From positions 1 to 29,538 of IMG/VR virus record IMGVR_UViG_3300047557_003421: a stretch of DNA of 29,538 nucleotides, one strand, 5' to 3'. The DNA is from a virus. A program made the position numbers and the translations under genes. This document shows positions 15,293 through 23,386 of the stretch, in pieces. The first letter of the stretch is position 1, and every line of letters starts with the position of its first letter. The notes beneath the pieces are model-generated. The model was not told the origin of the DNA. It was given only the letters and a program-made list of their open reading frames with translations, and searched no databases.

Positions 15293-16242
15293 TGGAAGTT
15301 AATGAACTATCAAAGAATGCTAAGGGTGGCACTGAGCTAATGCTCGAGGCACTTCATCGTAATGTACCTGAAGACCTTTTACAGCATTTTCAAATCATCC
15401 CATCAAGGGTAAGAGAGTTAGACAGCAATAAAATTAAAATTTATTGGCTTCATGATCTTCCTGGCGATCCCGAATCTGAACATCTAAAAAACGGTGGTTG
15501 GAATAAGTTTGACAAACTCGTGTTCGTCTCTCATTGGCAGATGCAAGCATATCAGCGTCACTATGGTATGCCATGGCACAAATGTATTGTTCTACACAAT
15601 GCTATCGAACCAATTCCACAAGTAGAGAAACCTAAAGACAAGATCAAGTTAATCTATCACACAACACCTCATCGAGGTTTGGAGATTCTTGTTCCTGTGT
15701 TTGAGAAGTTAGCAGAAGAGTTTGATAACATTGAACTAGATGTTTACTCGAGCTTCAAGATCTATGGATGGGAACAAAGAGATGAACCATACAAACCTCT
15801 CTTCGATGTTTGTAAATCACATCCTAAGATCAACTATCATGGTTCTGTTCCTAATGAACAAATCAGAGAAGCACTTCAACAAGCTCATATCTATGCTTAT
15901 CCAAACATTTGGATGGAGACATCCTGTATCAGTTTGATCGAAGCTATGTCTGCAGGGGTGTTCTGTATCCATCCTAACTATGCTGCATTGTATGAGACTG
16001 CTTCTAACTGGACGTGGATGTATCAGTGGCATGAGAATCAACGTGATCATGCTAAAGTATTTTATGAGTTGACTCGTGAAGCGATTCGGATGTACAATAG
16101 CACTGATGTTGCTACAACTCTAGGTGCTCAAAAGGCCTACATTGATGCTTTCTATGGTTGGCATAACAGAAAGCATCAATGGACTAATCTGTTGTCATCC
16201 ATGCTTAAAGATCTTAAACGGATAGACTATATTCCAAAATGA
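15292..16242 (+). CDS. Glycosyltransferase, GT4-like
   Basis: The 316-residue transferase has two Rossmann-like halves. The acceptor half shows IYWLHDLPGDPE and FVSHWQMQAYQ. The donor half shows the HRGLE turn near 127-131, YHGSVPNEQIREAL and the EX7E motif E209-E217 (ETSCISLIEAMSAGV), the retaining GT4 signature that contacts the nucleotide sugar. It lacks a membrane anchor and would act in the cytoplasm on DNA, protein or glycan precursors. The start overlaps the upstream stop. With the PMM-like HAD, the carbamoyltransferase and the FkbM enzyme it suggests a modification theme. Confidence 0.88.
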   Translation: MEVNELSKNAKGGTELMLEALHRNVPEDLLQHFQIIPSRVRELDSNKIKIYWLHDLPGDPESEHLKNGGWNKFDKLVFVSHWQMQAYQRHYGMPWHKCIVLHNAIEPIPQVEKPKDKIKLIYHTTPHRGLEILVPVFEKLAEEFDNIELDVYSSFKIYGWEQRDEPYKPLFDVCKSHPKINYHGSVPNEQIREALQQAHIYAYPNIWMETSCISLIEAMSAGVFCIHPNYAALYETASNWTWMYQWHENQRDHAKVFYELTREAIRMYNSTDVATTLGAQKAYIDAFYGWHNRKHQWTNLLSSMLKDLKRIDYIPK

Positions 16243-17084
16243 TTATCATCGACTTCAACCAAGTCTGCATCTCTAACTTGATGATGCAGATTGGTAACCA
16301 TACTAACCTTGCTGTTGAGGAGGGTCTTGTTCGCCACATGATCCTCAACTCACTTCGTCTATACAATCAGAAATTTGGCAAGATATATGGTCAAATGGTT
16401 ATTGCTTGTGATGATAAGAACTACTGGCGTAAAGAAATATTTCCTTACTATAAAGCAGGTAGAAAGAAAGCTAGAGAGGAAAGTGATATTGATTGGCCTT
16501 CTCTCTTTGAGACTCTTAACAAGATTAGAGATGAAGTTAAACAACATCTACCATACACTGTCATTCAAATAGATAACTGTGAGGCTGATGACATTATTGC
16601 AGCTCTCTGTATGAACAGTGAAGAGGATGTATTGATCCTCTCTGCTGACAAAGACTTCATTCAACTTCACAACGAACGAGTGATTCAGTTTGATCCTATT
16701 CGCAAACGAAATGTACAGGTCGAAGATCCTAAACGCTACTTGAAAGAGTTAGTGATCAAAGGTGATAGTGGTGATGGTATTCCTAATGCTCTGTCTAGTG
16801 ATAATTGTTTTGTGGATGGCATACGACAAAGGCCAGTCAATAAACAAAAGCTCAATATGTGGCTCGACATGCCATGGACAGAGGTTATGAATGTACCAGA
16901 ACTTAAAGTTGGTATTGAAAGAAATCTAAAACTAATTAGTCTTGCTCACATACCTGAAATGATAGTCAAAAAGATTCTTGACGAATACAAAGCTCAGCTT
17001 GCGACACCTAAAAAGGTAAATATTATTGGTTACCTTCAGGAACATAAGTTGAAAATATTAATGGAACACGCTGGAGATTTTTAA
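16239..17084 (+). CDS. rnh: RNase H / 5'-3' exonuclease of the T4 Rnh (flap nuclease) family
   Basis: This is a FEN-type nuclease that removes RNA primers from lagging-strand fragments. The 281 residues carry the acidic metal cluster: D5 (IDFNQ), D58/D59 (ACDD) followed by the basic helix WRKEIFPYYKAGRKK, E115, D117 and D118 (CEADD), D137 and D139 (SADKD), and D176/D179 in KGDSGDGIPN, the start of the helix-hairpin-helix region. This pattern and length fit T4 RNase H (305 residues). It is coupled by ATGA to the glycosyltransferase and by 1 nt to the next gene. Confidence 0.92.
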   Translation: MIIIDFNQVCISNLMMQIGNHTNLAVEEGLVRHMILNSLRLYNQKFGKIYGQMVIACDDKNYWRKEIFPYYKAGRKKAREESDIDWPSLFETLNKIRDEVKQHLPYTVIQIDNCEADDIIAALCMNSEEDVLILSADKDFIQLHNERVIQFDPIRKRNVQVEDPKRYLKELVIKGDSGDGIPNALSSDNCFVDGIRQRPVNKQKLNMWLDMPWTEVMNVPELKVGIERNLKLISLAHIPEMIVKKILDEYKAQLATPKKVNIIGYLQEHKLKILMEHAGDF

Positions 17085-17500
17085 TGAAACTTAGTTTATC
17101 TGAAATACTCAGAAATGCATCTGAGCTAGAAACCAAGCAGGAGAGAGTTGATTATCTTCGAAGAAACGACTCTCCAGCATTGAGAGCATTGCTGAAGTAT
17201 GCTTATGATGAAAAGGTTAAGTTCCTTCTTCCAGAAGGAGATCCTCCTTACAAGCCCAATACACTTCCTGATCAAGAAGGTATATTGTACAGTGAGCTTA
17301 GACGTCTTTACTTGTTTATTGAGGGAGGCAACCCTAATCTCAAACCAGTCAGACGTGAATACTTGTTTGTTCAATTGTTAGAGACTGTTGATCAGCATGA
17401 TGCTAGATTGTTGATTGGTGTCAAAGATAAAAAGCTACCGTATAAAAACATAACTAAAAAATTCGTTCAAGAGGTTTATCCAGGATTACTAGAGAACTAA
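17084..17500 (+). CDS. Conserved T4-like phage protein (DUF6433-like)
   Basis: The 138-residue protein contains LRALLKYAYDEKVKFLLPEG followed by PPYKPN, a block I recall from a conserved T4-like phage family usually found next to RNase H. It is largely helical and has no catalytic motif. It is tightly linked to rnh by a 1-nt overlap. No function is assigned; a replication-linked role is context only. Confidence 0.78.
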   Translation: MKLSLSEILRNASELETKQERVDYLRRNDSPALRALLKYAYDEKVKFLLPEGDPPYKPNTLPDQEGILYSELRRLYLFIEGGNPNLKPVRREYLFVQLLETVDQHDARLLIGVKDKKLPYKNITKKFVQEVYPGLLEN

Positions 17501-17501
17501 G

Positions 17502-17690
17502 ATGGGAAAGACAAATAAACAGTTTCGCGCAATTGATGAGAAACAGCACCATGTTTCTAAAGCCATCAAGAAGGAAGCGAGTGACAAATCTGTTAAATAC
17601 ATAGATAGAGCACTGAGAAACAAGCGTTATGAAGTTTTTTACGACGAACTAGATTTTGCTAGAGAAGAGGAGCACTGGGATGAACGATAA
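17502..17690 (+). CDS. Small charged protein, unknown function
   Basis: This is a 62-residue, highly charged helical protein (start MGKTNKQFRAIDEKQ). It begins right after the upstream stop and overlaps the next gene by 11 nt. No family recognised. Confidence 0.68.
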   Translation: MGKTNKQFRAIDEKQHHVSKAIKKEASDKSVKYIDRALRNKRYEVFYDELDFAREEEHWDER

Positions 17691-17904
17691 AGATTGGTTT
17701 TGGCACAACAAAGTAATGGACTGGGTTGAAAGTGGACTCATATCGCTTTCCAACTGGGTCTGGAAGAAAAGACATCCACCAACCCCTAAACCGCGCATAG
17801 CGCCTACACTAGATGAAATTCCGAAAGAGAACACGCCTAAAAAAAGAACTCCTAGAAAAAATACTAAGACTCAGAAAAAGGATGAGTGGTCAGTGAAAGA
17901 ATAA
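17680..17904 (+). CDS. Small protein with a Trp-rich helix and a basic Pro-rich tail
   Basis: The 74-residue product has an aromatic amphipathic N-terminal half (DWFWHNKVMDW ... SNWVWKK) and a disordered Lys/Pro/Thr tail. GAGGAG at 17667-17672 selects ATG 17680. No family recognised; membrane-surface binding is possible. Confidence 0.65.
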   Translation: MNDKDWFWHNKVMDWVESGLISLSNWVWKKRHPPTPKPRIAPTLDEIPKENTPKKRTPRKNTKTQKKDEWSVKE

Positions 17905-17905
17905 T

Positions 17906-19438
17906 ATGAAATTATTGGGATTGAGAATCAATGCACATGATAGTAACTTTACTTTATATGATGGTGAAAAGTTAAGGTATCATAAAACTGAGAGAAGTAA
18001 ACAAGAAAAGCATCACGCTTCAATGGGTCTTTTTGATTGGAGGGGTGATGTTAAACGAGCGTTCGGAGTATCTGTTGATGAGATAGATAAAATATGTATC
18101 TCTATGGAAGAGACTACAATCAACGAATTCATCTCTGACGCTCAAAGAGCTTCCTCTGATCTAGTCAAAAAATGTATAGGATTTCCTGTTTCATGTGATG
18201 TCTATCAGATAGACCATCACTATGCTCACGCCTTAAGTTATGTTCCATACATGGAACCAGACGTCTCAATCATTATTGATGGTATTGGTGACAACGAAGT
18301 TCCTTGGTCAGTATTCAAAAAAGACACTCTTGTTGAAGCAGGTGATGTGTGGGCACATGGATCGATCGGTTTGTTAATGAATGAGTTTGGAAAGTTTGCT
18401 GGTATTAGCTACGGACATGAAGTAGATATTGCTGGTAAAGTCATGGGACTTCAGTCTTACGGTAAGTTTGATAAAAAATATTTTGACACACTAGGTTTTG
18501 CCAACATCTACAACGCCAAGACATTGTTTAACTTTAATAGATGGAATGACTATATTGGTGATCCTCTGCTGGGTAAACAACATATGCTTGACTGGATCAA
18601 CACCGTACACTTGAAGACTGGTGAAGTTCTTCTTTCATTCTTCCAAAAACATTGTAAACCTGATGATGTCATTTTTTATTCTGGTGGTGTTGCTCAGAAT
18701 GTAATCTGGAATACAGTTCTTAAGAAACATTTTAAGAACTTAGTGATTCTACCACACTCAGCAGATGATGGTATCAGTATAGGTGCTGTGGAGTGGTTGA
18801 GGAGAAAGTATCAGTTACCTAGAGTTGAGTTCACAAACTTTCCATACAGTCAAACAGACGAAGCTCCTAGCAGTGAACCCACTTATGAAGTTATCGACTT
18901 CGTAGCTGAAGCTCTATCACAGGGTAAAACTGTAGCTTGGTATCAAGGTAACGGAGAGATTGGTCCTAGAGCTCTTGGAAATAGATCAATTTTAATGGAC
19001 CCCAGGACACAAAATGGAAGGGAAATCATTAACAAGATCAAAAAGAGAGAGCAATATAGACCATTTGGTGCTTCTATTCTTTCTGAACATCGAGAAGAAT
19101 ATTTTGATCTAGAATTTGATAATCCTTACATGTTGTATGTTGGTAAAGCTAAGACAGATAAACTAGATGCAATTACTCATGTAGATGGTACGTGCAGAGT
19201 ACAAACTGTAGAACCTAATAGTGGTCATTTTAGAAAGCTGCTTGAAAAGTTCTATCAACTAACAGGATGTCCAGTTCTCCTCAATACGAGTTTGAATCTT
19301 GGTGGTAAACCAATAGCAGGCTACACATTCAATGCTGAACAATTATATTACGATTCACATCTAGATTACCTTGTTATAGGCGATAAAATTTATACTGAAC
19401 AATATGGCAAAGTACACCTTCCTAAATACACTTTCTAA
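17906..19438 (+). CDS. Carbamoyltransferase (NodU/CmcH/TobZ family)
   Basis: This enzyme transfers a carbamoyl group from carbamoyl phosphate, via carbamoyl-adenylate, to a hydroxyl on a sugar or small molecule. The N-terminal Kae1-like domain shows NAHDSN (9-14), HHYAHA (104-109, metal site) and GGVAQN (260-265). The C-terminal YrdC-like carbamoyltransferase domain shows GEIGPRALGNRSI (350-362), then REQYRPFGASIL. At 510 residues it is slightly shorter than NodU (about 560). Similar genes occur in T4-like cyanophages from memory. The target is unknown. Confidence 0.93.
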   Translation: MKLLGLRINAHDSNFTLYDGEKLRYHKTERSKQEKHHASMGLFDWRGDVKRAFGVSVDEIDKICISMEETTINEFISDAQRASSDLVKKCIGFPVSCDVYQIDHHYAHALSYVPYMEPDVSIIIDGIGDNEVPWSVFKKDTLVEAGDVWAHGSIGLLMNEFGKFAGISYGHEVDIAGKVMGLQSYGKFDKKYFDTLGFANIYNAKTLFNFNRWNDYIGDPLLGKQHMLDWINTVHLKTGEVLLSFFQKHCKPDDVIFYSGGVAQNVIWNTVLKKHFKNLVILPHSADDGISIGAVEWLRRKYQLPRVEFTNFPYSQTDEAPSSEPTYEVIDFVAEALSQGKTVAWYQGNGEIGPRALGNRSILMDPRTQNGREIINKIKKREQYRPFGASILSEHREEYFDLEFDNPYMLYVGKAKTDKLDAITHVDGTCRVQTVEPNSGHFRKLLEKFYQLTGCPVLLNTSLNLGGKPIAGYTFNAEQLYYDSHLDYLVIGDKIYTEQYGKVHLPKYTF

Positions 19439-19703
19439 TGATATAGAGGAACACATAGTCCGTATCTCTGACTATGATTCATTCATCAAAGACAATCCTC
19501 ATCTCCAAAGATATTTTGATCCCTCTGATACTCTTAATATAATTGGTGGTGTGGGTGGTATCAAAACCGATTCTGGTTTCAAAGAAGTTCTTTCTAAAGT
19601 TGCAGAAGCACATCCCAGTAGTCAATTGGCAAATAGAACTGTTACAAGGACAGCTGCTCAAGTGAAAACTGATCAAGTTAAAAAGAAACATGGGTTAGGT
19701 TAG
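19404..19703 (+). CDS. Conserved T4-like phage protein
   Basis: The 99-residue protein begins MAKYTFLNTLSNDIEEHIV and carries FIKDNPHLQ and KTDSGFKEVLSKV, a pattern I recall from small T4-like phage proteins related to FmdB-type regulators but without their zinc ribbon. It overlaps the carbamoyltransferase by 35 nt, and its TAG stop shares a base with the next GTG start. Confidence 0.72.
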   Translation: MAKYTFLNTLSNDIEEHIVRISDYDSFIKDNPHLQRYFDPSDTLNIIGGVGGIKTDSGFKEVLSKVAEAHPSSQLANRTVTRTAAQVKTDQVKKKHGLG

Positions 19704-20359
19704 TGAGAACAAAATACTTCGAGCATAAATTACTTCCTAGACTTGAAATACCAAGAGTAGAGGTTGATGGTAAACGATACTATGTAACTCCGGATGGTGA
19801 CAGATATCGTTCTGTCACTACTATACTTTCAAAATTGTCTGCAGAAGGTATAGCAAAATGGAGAAGTAAAGTTGGTGAACAGGAAGCTAACCGAATCGCC
19901 AACAAAGCATCAAACAGAGGAACTAAGTTACATACAATGATGGAAGACTACATTGGTAACTCAGAAGACTTTGCGTTGAACAAAATGCCAACAACAACCT
20001 CTTTGTTCTTAGATCTTCAACCTTTTGTTGACAAATATGTTGATGAGGTGTATGGTATCGAATATCCACTCTACTCTGATAGATTACGTGCAGCAGGTAC
20101 TTCTGATCTTATCTGTAAGTACAATGGTAAAGTTACAGTTCTAGATTACAAGACTGCAAACAAACCTAAAAGAGAAGAATGGATCCAGAACTATTTCATA
20201 CAATCTACTGCCTATGCTTTGATGGTGAAAGAGAGATATGATTTAGATGTTGAACAGATTGTTATTATGATCGCCGTGGACAACGATAGTCCTCAGGTGT
20301 ATGTGAAAGATCCAAGTGAATACATTGAGAGCTGCATTAACATTTTTAACAATAACTAG
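19703..20359 (+). CDS. PD-(D/E)XK nuclease, Cas4/RecB-like
   Basis: The 218-residue nuclease has the RecB/Cas4-type order of motifs: RGTKLHTMMED with H77, an acid at E120, D135 in GTSDLI, the core D148-x-K150 (VLDYKTA) and a QSTAYA motif. No Fe-S cysteine cluster is seen, so it is not a Cas4 with a cluster. It could process DNA ends during recombination or packaging. The start is GTG (TAGTG overlap with the upstream stop). The last 44 nt are shared with the following lipoprotein gene. Confidence 0.86.
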   Translation: MRTKYFEHKLLPRLEIPRVEVDGKRYYVTPDGDRYRSVTTILSKLSAEGIAKWRSKVGEQEANRIANKASNRGTKLHTMMEDYIGNSEDFALNKMPTTTSLFLDLQPFVDKYVDEVYGIEYPLYSDRLRAAGTSDLICKYNGKVTVLDYKTANKPKREEWIQNYFIQSTAYALMVKERYDLDVEQIVIMIAVDNDSPQVYVKDPSEYIESCINIFNNN

Positions 20360-20702
20360 CGTTGTTGGTTGTGCATCCACTAAACAAGAACAAGGTTCTG
20401 TTTATATGGAAGATGTTATTGTTGAACACAAAATAGTTAGATCTACATCCAACACTCCTAGACCTCGAGGTGGTCCAATCGTCAGTGGTGATAACATTAC
20501 GATTGGTACAATGATCGTCAATTCTCCTGGCGCTAAAGTCGATAACTCTGTTCACATGAGTCAGTTCGTGCAAGATGGTGTTCCTCGTTTCGGTGCAGTA
20601 CGTTCCAATGATAATTATGATGCAGATCGTGATTTCTTCAAAAAAACATCAGAAAACTTTGGCAAAGTTGTTCCAGGACTGATGATGATGTTCATCAAAT
20701 AG
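20316..20702 (+). CDS. Phage lipoprotein
   Basis: The 128-residue product starts at GTG 20316. Its hydrophobic leader LRAALTFLTITSVVGC ends in a lipobox with Cys near residue 19, followed by a polar, Gly/Pro/Asn-rich mature chain (RPRGGPIVSGDNITIGT). The C-terminus is hydrophobic (VVPGLMMMFI). It overlaps the nuclease gene, a layout often seen for spanin-like or other nested lipoprotein genes, but no matching inner-membrane partner is visible. A TTG at 20325 is a possible alternative start. Confidence 0.65.
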   Translation: MNTLRAALTFLTITSVVGCASTKQEQGSVYMEDVIVEHKIVRSTSNTPRPRGGPIVSGDNITIGTMIVNSPGAKVDNSVHMSQFVQDGVPRFGAVRSNDNYDADRDFFKKTSENFGKVVPGLMMMFIK

Positions 20703-20719
20703 CGCATGAAACCAGGGTG

Positions 20720-20748
20720 TTGACTTATTTTTCCAAATAACTTACTAT
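20720..20748 (+). promoter_or_regulatory. Early sigma70-type promoter for the HTH-like gene
   Basis: TTGACT (20720-20725), a 17-bp spacer and TACTAT (20743-20748). The start near 20755 leaves a leader of about 36 nt before ATG 20792. Confidence 0.75.
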
Positions 20749-20791
20749 GTTAACTGTTGCACCTAGTTAATATTTTATTATGGAGAATTAT

Positions 20792-21304
20792 ATGTCTGCT
20801 GTGATCAATAGTAAACAAGTACTCAAACAATATGGTATCAAGACTGATTCAGTTGTCAAAGCAATTCAACAAGTTGGCGAGGATATCGGACTATCCTCAG
20901 ATCCGTTATCTTATGCTAACTCTATCATCTCTGATCTTGGTGGTTCCGATCAGTATGATCTTGCTTCTGCACGTATTATCGCAAAAGCTCTTGTTGAGCA
21001 AGCGATAATTCAACCTGAATATGATCGTCCCGAAGCTATTGCAGTCGCTGATTCTAAGCTAGAGAAGATCAAGAAGACTATGCCTTATGTGTTCAATCCT
21101 GATGAGGTAGCTACGTCTACGTCAAGGACTAAAGTGAAAGCTATCAAGTCTGGTAAGTCCAACGATAAGAAGGATCGGGCTAAGGCTATCTTTGATGCTA
21201 ACAAGGACAAGACTAATGGTGAGATCGCTCAGATGATTGCTGCTGATCTTAACATTACATATGCAAATGCATACTACTATGTTTCACGAGTCTTCAAGCG
21301 CTAA
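20792..21304 (+). CDS. Putative DNA-binding protein with a C-terminal HTH-like domain
   Basis: The 170-residue protein has a helical N-terminal domain (VLKQYGIKTDSVVKAIQQVG ...), a Lys/Ser linker at about 118-130, and a C-terminal segment with NGEIAQMIAADLNITYANAY, which has the spacing of a helix-turn-helix (alanine-rich helix, turn, second helix). It is a stand-alone unit: its own early promoter at 20720 and its own terminator at 21321. GGAG at 20782-20785 selects ATG 20792 rather than 20780. It is a candidate early regulator of transcription. Confidence 0.72.
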   Translation: MSAVINSKQVLKQYGIKTDSVVKAIQQVGEDIGLSSDPLSYANSIISDLGGSDQYDLASARIIAKALVEQAIIQPEYDRPEAIAVADSKLEKIKKTMPYVFNPDEVATSTSRTKVKAIKSGKSNDKKDRAKAIFDANKDKTNGEIAQMIAADLNITYANAYYYVSRVFKR

Positions 21305-21320
21305 CATATAGCAGCTTGCT

Positions 21321-21353
21321 ACCCTACCACTAAATACGTGGTAGGGTTTTTTT
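21321..21353 (+). terminator. Rho-independent terminator after the HTH-like gene
   Basis: A perfect 9-bp stem CCCTACCAC/GTGGTAGGG, extended by A-T, has a TAAATAC loop and seven T residues. It also stands 11 nt before the next start. Confidence 0.93.
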
Positions 21354-21364
21354 ATTGGATAATT

Positions 21365-22024
21365 ATGAGAGAACATGAAGTAAATAAATTAGATTCGTTT
21401 GTTATGGGCTGGTACTCTGACAGGCTTGATATTGTTAATGACATCTTATCTTTTTTCAATTCTAATAGACATCTTCAAGCTCCAGGAGTATCTGGTCCTC
21501 TAGGTACTCATCAAAAGGGGTTCAAAGATAGTTCCGATTTGGTTCTCTTTGATAGATATATTCTCGAAATCTATTTTCAAGATATTGTACACAAATGCAT
21601 GGAACTTTATTTGGAAAAGTATCCATGGTGTTTGGATGCAGTGTGTGGTTTCAGAACGATGGAAGATGTAAACATCCAGCATTATGCTCCTGGATTTGGA
21701 TATCCTTCATGGCACACTGAACGTGCAGCAATGATCCTTCCCAACCTTGGAAGACATATGTTCTTCATCACATACTTAAATGATGTAACTGATGAAGGAG
21801 AGACAGAGTTTTTCCATCAAAATATTAAAATTAAACCTGAAAAAGGTTTGACAATCATTGCTCCTGCAGATTGGACATTTACACATAGAGGTAATGTTTC
21901 TCCAACTCAAGACAAGTTTATTGCTACTGGCTGGTTTCATTTGTTCACTGATGATCCTTCTCAGGTTGATATCATTAAAAAAGCTGCAATGGATTCAATG
22001 GCGACAATGAAGAATGAGACATAG
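21365..22024 (+). CDS. 2-oxoglutarate/Fe(II)-dependent oxygenase, first copy
   Basis: The 219-residue double-stranded beta-helix oxygenase has Fe ligands H117, E119 (WHTE, an HxE form instead of the usual HxD) and H174 (FTHRG), and K184 as the probable 2OG carboxylate contact. The strand FFITYLNDV and the turn EGETEFF are typical of prolyl-4-hydroxylase-like members. I chose ATG 21365; the longer GTG start at 21338 lies inside the terminator. No Shine-Dalgarno is obvious and the gene sits right after a terminator, so its promoter is unclear. The substrate is unknown. Confidence 0.85.
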   Translation: MREHEVNKLDSFVMGWYSDRLDIVNDILSFFNSNRHLQAPGVSGPLGTHQKGFKDSSDLVLFDRYILEIYFQDIVHKCMELYLEKYPWCLDAVCGFRTMEDVNIQHYAPGFGYPSWHTERAAMILPNLGRHMFFITYLNDVTDEGETEFFHQNIKIKPEKGLTIIAPADWTFTHRGNVSPTQDKFIATGWFHLFTDDPSQVDIIKKAAMDSMATMKNET

Positions 22025-22027
22025 TAT

Positions 22028-22588
22028 ATGTACACTTCAACCTATAACGAAATGAAAATATTTTACAATGTATTGGATGAGTCACAATGTAAAGCTCTTG
22101 TTCATTATAGTTCTAGCAAGCTATCTCTATCTAAGAATAGAAACATAGATGCTTTTCCCTGGCACGAAAATGATACAGTTAGTTACAGAGATGCCGATTT
22201 CTTCATCAAAGATCTTTTGGATAGAGCAAGGCACGCTATAGGTCAGAGAGTTTGTTTGTATGCAAGTGAGCCAGTTTATCCACATTACACTGATCTGGTA
22301 ATGTGGGTCAAAGGAAGAAAGATGGATCTTCATGTTGATAATGGAACAGGAGCTGATGATCCTAGAGATGGTTATCTAAAGAATAGACATTATAGTTGTA
22401 TTTTGTATCTAAATGATGACTTTACTGGAGGAGAGACGTTCTTTGAATCAGGGTATAAAACAAAACCTACTACTGGTTCTCTTGTAGTGTTTCCTGCAGG
22501 GATGAAGCATGGTGTAAAAGAAGTTACAAGCGGTACTAGATTCACTCTTGCAATGTGGTTCACCAGATACTTTAACCAAATGGAGTAA
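22028..22588 (+). CDS. 2-oxoglutarate/Fe(II)-dependent oxygenase, second copy
   Basis: The 186-residue oxygenase of the P4Hc type has Fe ligands H102 and D104 (LHVDNG) and H161 (KHGVKEV), with R171 for 2OG. CILYLNDDFTGGETFFE is the characteristic strand and turn. It lies 3 nt after the first 2OG gene but keeps the standard HxD triad, so the two are diverged rather than recent duplicates. T4-like cyanophages carry 2OG oxygenases of this kind (family knowledge). Targets could be peptides, DNA bases or lipids. Confidence 0.9.
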   Translation: MYTSTYNEMKIFYNVLDESQCKALVHYSSSKLSLSKNRNIDAFPWHENDTVSYRDADFFIKDLLDRARHAIGQRVCLYASEPVYPHYTDLVMWVKGRKMDLHVDNGTGADDPRDGYLKNRHYSCILYLNDDFTGGETFFESGYKTKPTTGSLVVFPAGMKHGVKEVTSGTRFTLAMWFTRYFNQME

Positions 22589-22590
22589 TT

Positions 22591-22818
22591 ATGAACAGGC
22601 AAGACGTCGATAAAGTTATATCTAGAATAAAGAATCTCAAAGAATGGGAGGTTGTTGTGAAAGTCCCAGATGGATTTTCATTTCAAGGAGAAGTACCATA
22701 CGATATGTACATCAACAATGGTGTAGCATATGTCAAAGTACTTGCTGTTACTTTAGAAGAAGCAGTACAAAAAGCTAAGAAGTATTTCAATGGGCCGCCC
22801 GAAGAAGATTATTTCTAG
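22591..22818 (+). CDS. Small protein, unknown function
   Basis: A 75-residue alpha/beta protein (VVVKVPDGFSF, AYVKVLAVTLEEAVQKAKKYF). The pattern of strands followed by an EEAVQKAK helix suggests a small compact domain. It follows the second oxygenase and overlaps the next gene by 29 nt. No family recognised. Confidence 0.65.
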   Translation: MNRQDVDKVISRIKNLKEWEVVVKVPDGFSFQGEVPYDMYINNGVAYVKVLAVTLEEAVQKAKKYFNGPPEEDYF

Positions 22819-23140
22819 CAAGCAGTGTCCTCGCTGCAATGCACAGCATACAAAACCAGGATTGTTTTGTAGCAGGAGCTGTGCAAATGTCAGAGAGCAC
22901 TCTGATCTCGACAAGATAAACAAATCAATCTCTGTTGCTGCGTACTACAAGACCGAAGCAGCAGAGACTCACAAGTGGAAACTATCCCACATCGCTAATG
23001 CCGCTAGGCTAATTAAGAACGACTCTACAATCGAAATGCCCACAGAGGAAGATATGGGTGAACCAATCGCTCCAGATTACTATGAGGAAGACCTTAGATC
23101 TAAGAGATCTGGTAGAGATATTTGGTTCGATTGTGACTAA
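22790..23140 (+). CDS. Small zinc-finger protein
   Basis: The 116-residue product has C13-x-x-C16 and C27-x3-C31 (CPRC ... FCSRSC), the last followed by ANVRE. This Cys layout with FCSRSCAN is known from zinc fingers linked to phage endonucleases of the HNH/NUMOD type, but no nuclease domain is attached; the rest is helical and then acidic. It may be a remnant or a free-standing adaptor. It is the last gene before the early promoter at 23169. Confidence 0.68.
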   Translation: MGRPKKIISSKQCPRCNAQHTKPGLFCSRSCANVREHSDLDKINKSISVAAYYKTEAAETHKWKLSHIANAARLIKNDSTIEMPTEEDMGEPIAPDYYEEDLRSKRSGRDIWFDCD

Positions 23141-23168
23141 CTCCTTGATTTTACAGAAGAACTTTTTG

Positions 23169-23197
23169 TTGACCTAATTTCGACGCTCCAATATAAT
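23169..23197 (+). promoter_or_regulatory. Early sigma70-type promoter, extended -35
   Basis: TTGACC (23169-23174), a 17-bp spacer and TATAAT (23192-23197). The sequence GTTGACCTAATTTCG is shared with the promoter at 24831. Confidence 0.85.
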
Positions 23198-23220
23198 CTC
23201 ATTATTGTTTGGGAGGAATC

Positions 23221-23385
23221 ATGGACGTTAATACTTTGTTAAGAGACCTAGCTCAGCTTGCTATTGACGAGCAAGTTGAGATCGTGTACAATGACTATGT
23301 TGATGCATTGTGCGCAAGCGAAGAGATGATGCGTTATGCAGCTTACTCTTACGATATGGATGCTACTTACTATGGGATGCAATAA
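23221..23385 (+). CDS. Small acidic protein, unknown function
   Basis: The 54-residue helical product (start MDVNTLLRDLAQLAIDEQVE) is acidic and Tyr/Met-rich at its C-terminus. It has the strongest ribosome site of the region (GGGAGG at 23211-23216) and is the first gene behind the promoter at 23169, so it should be highly expressed early. No family recognised. Confidence 0.78.
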   Translation: MDVNTLLRDLAQLAIDEQVEIVYNDYVDALCASEEMMRYAAYSYDMDATYYGMQ

Positions 23386-23386
23386 T

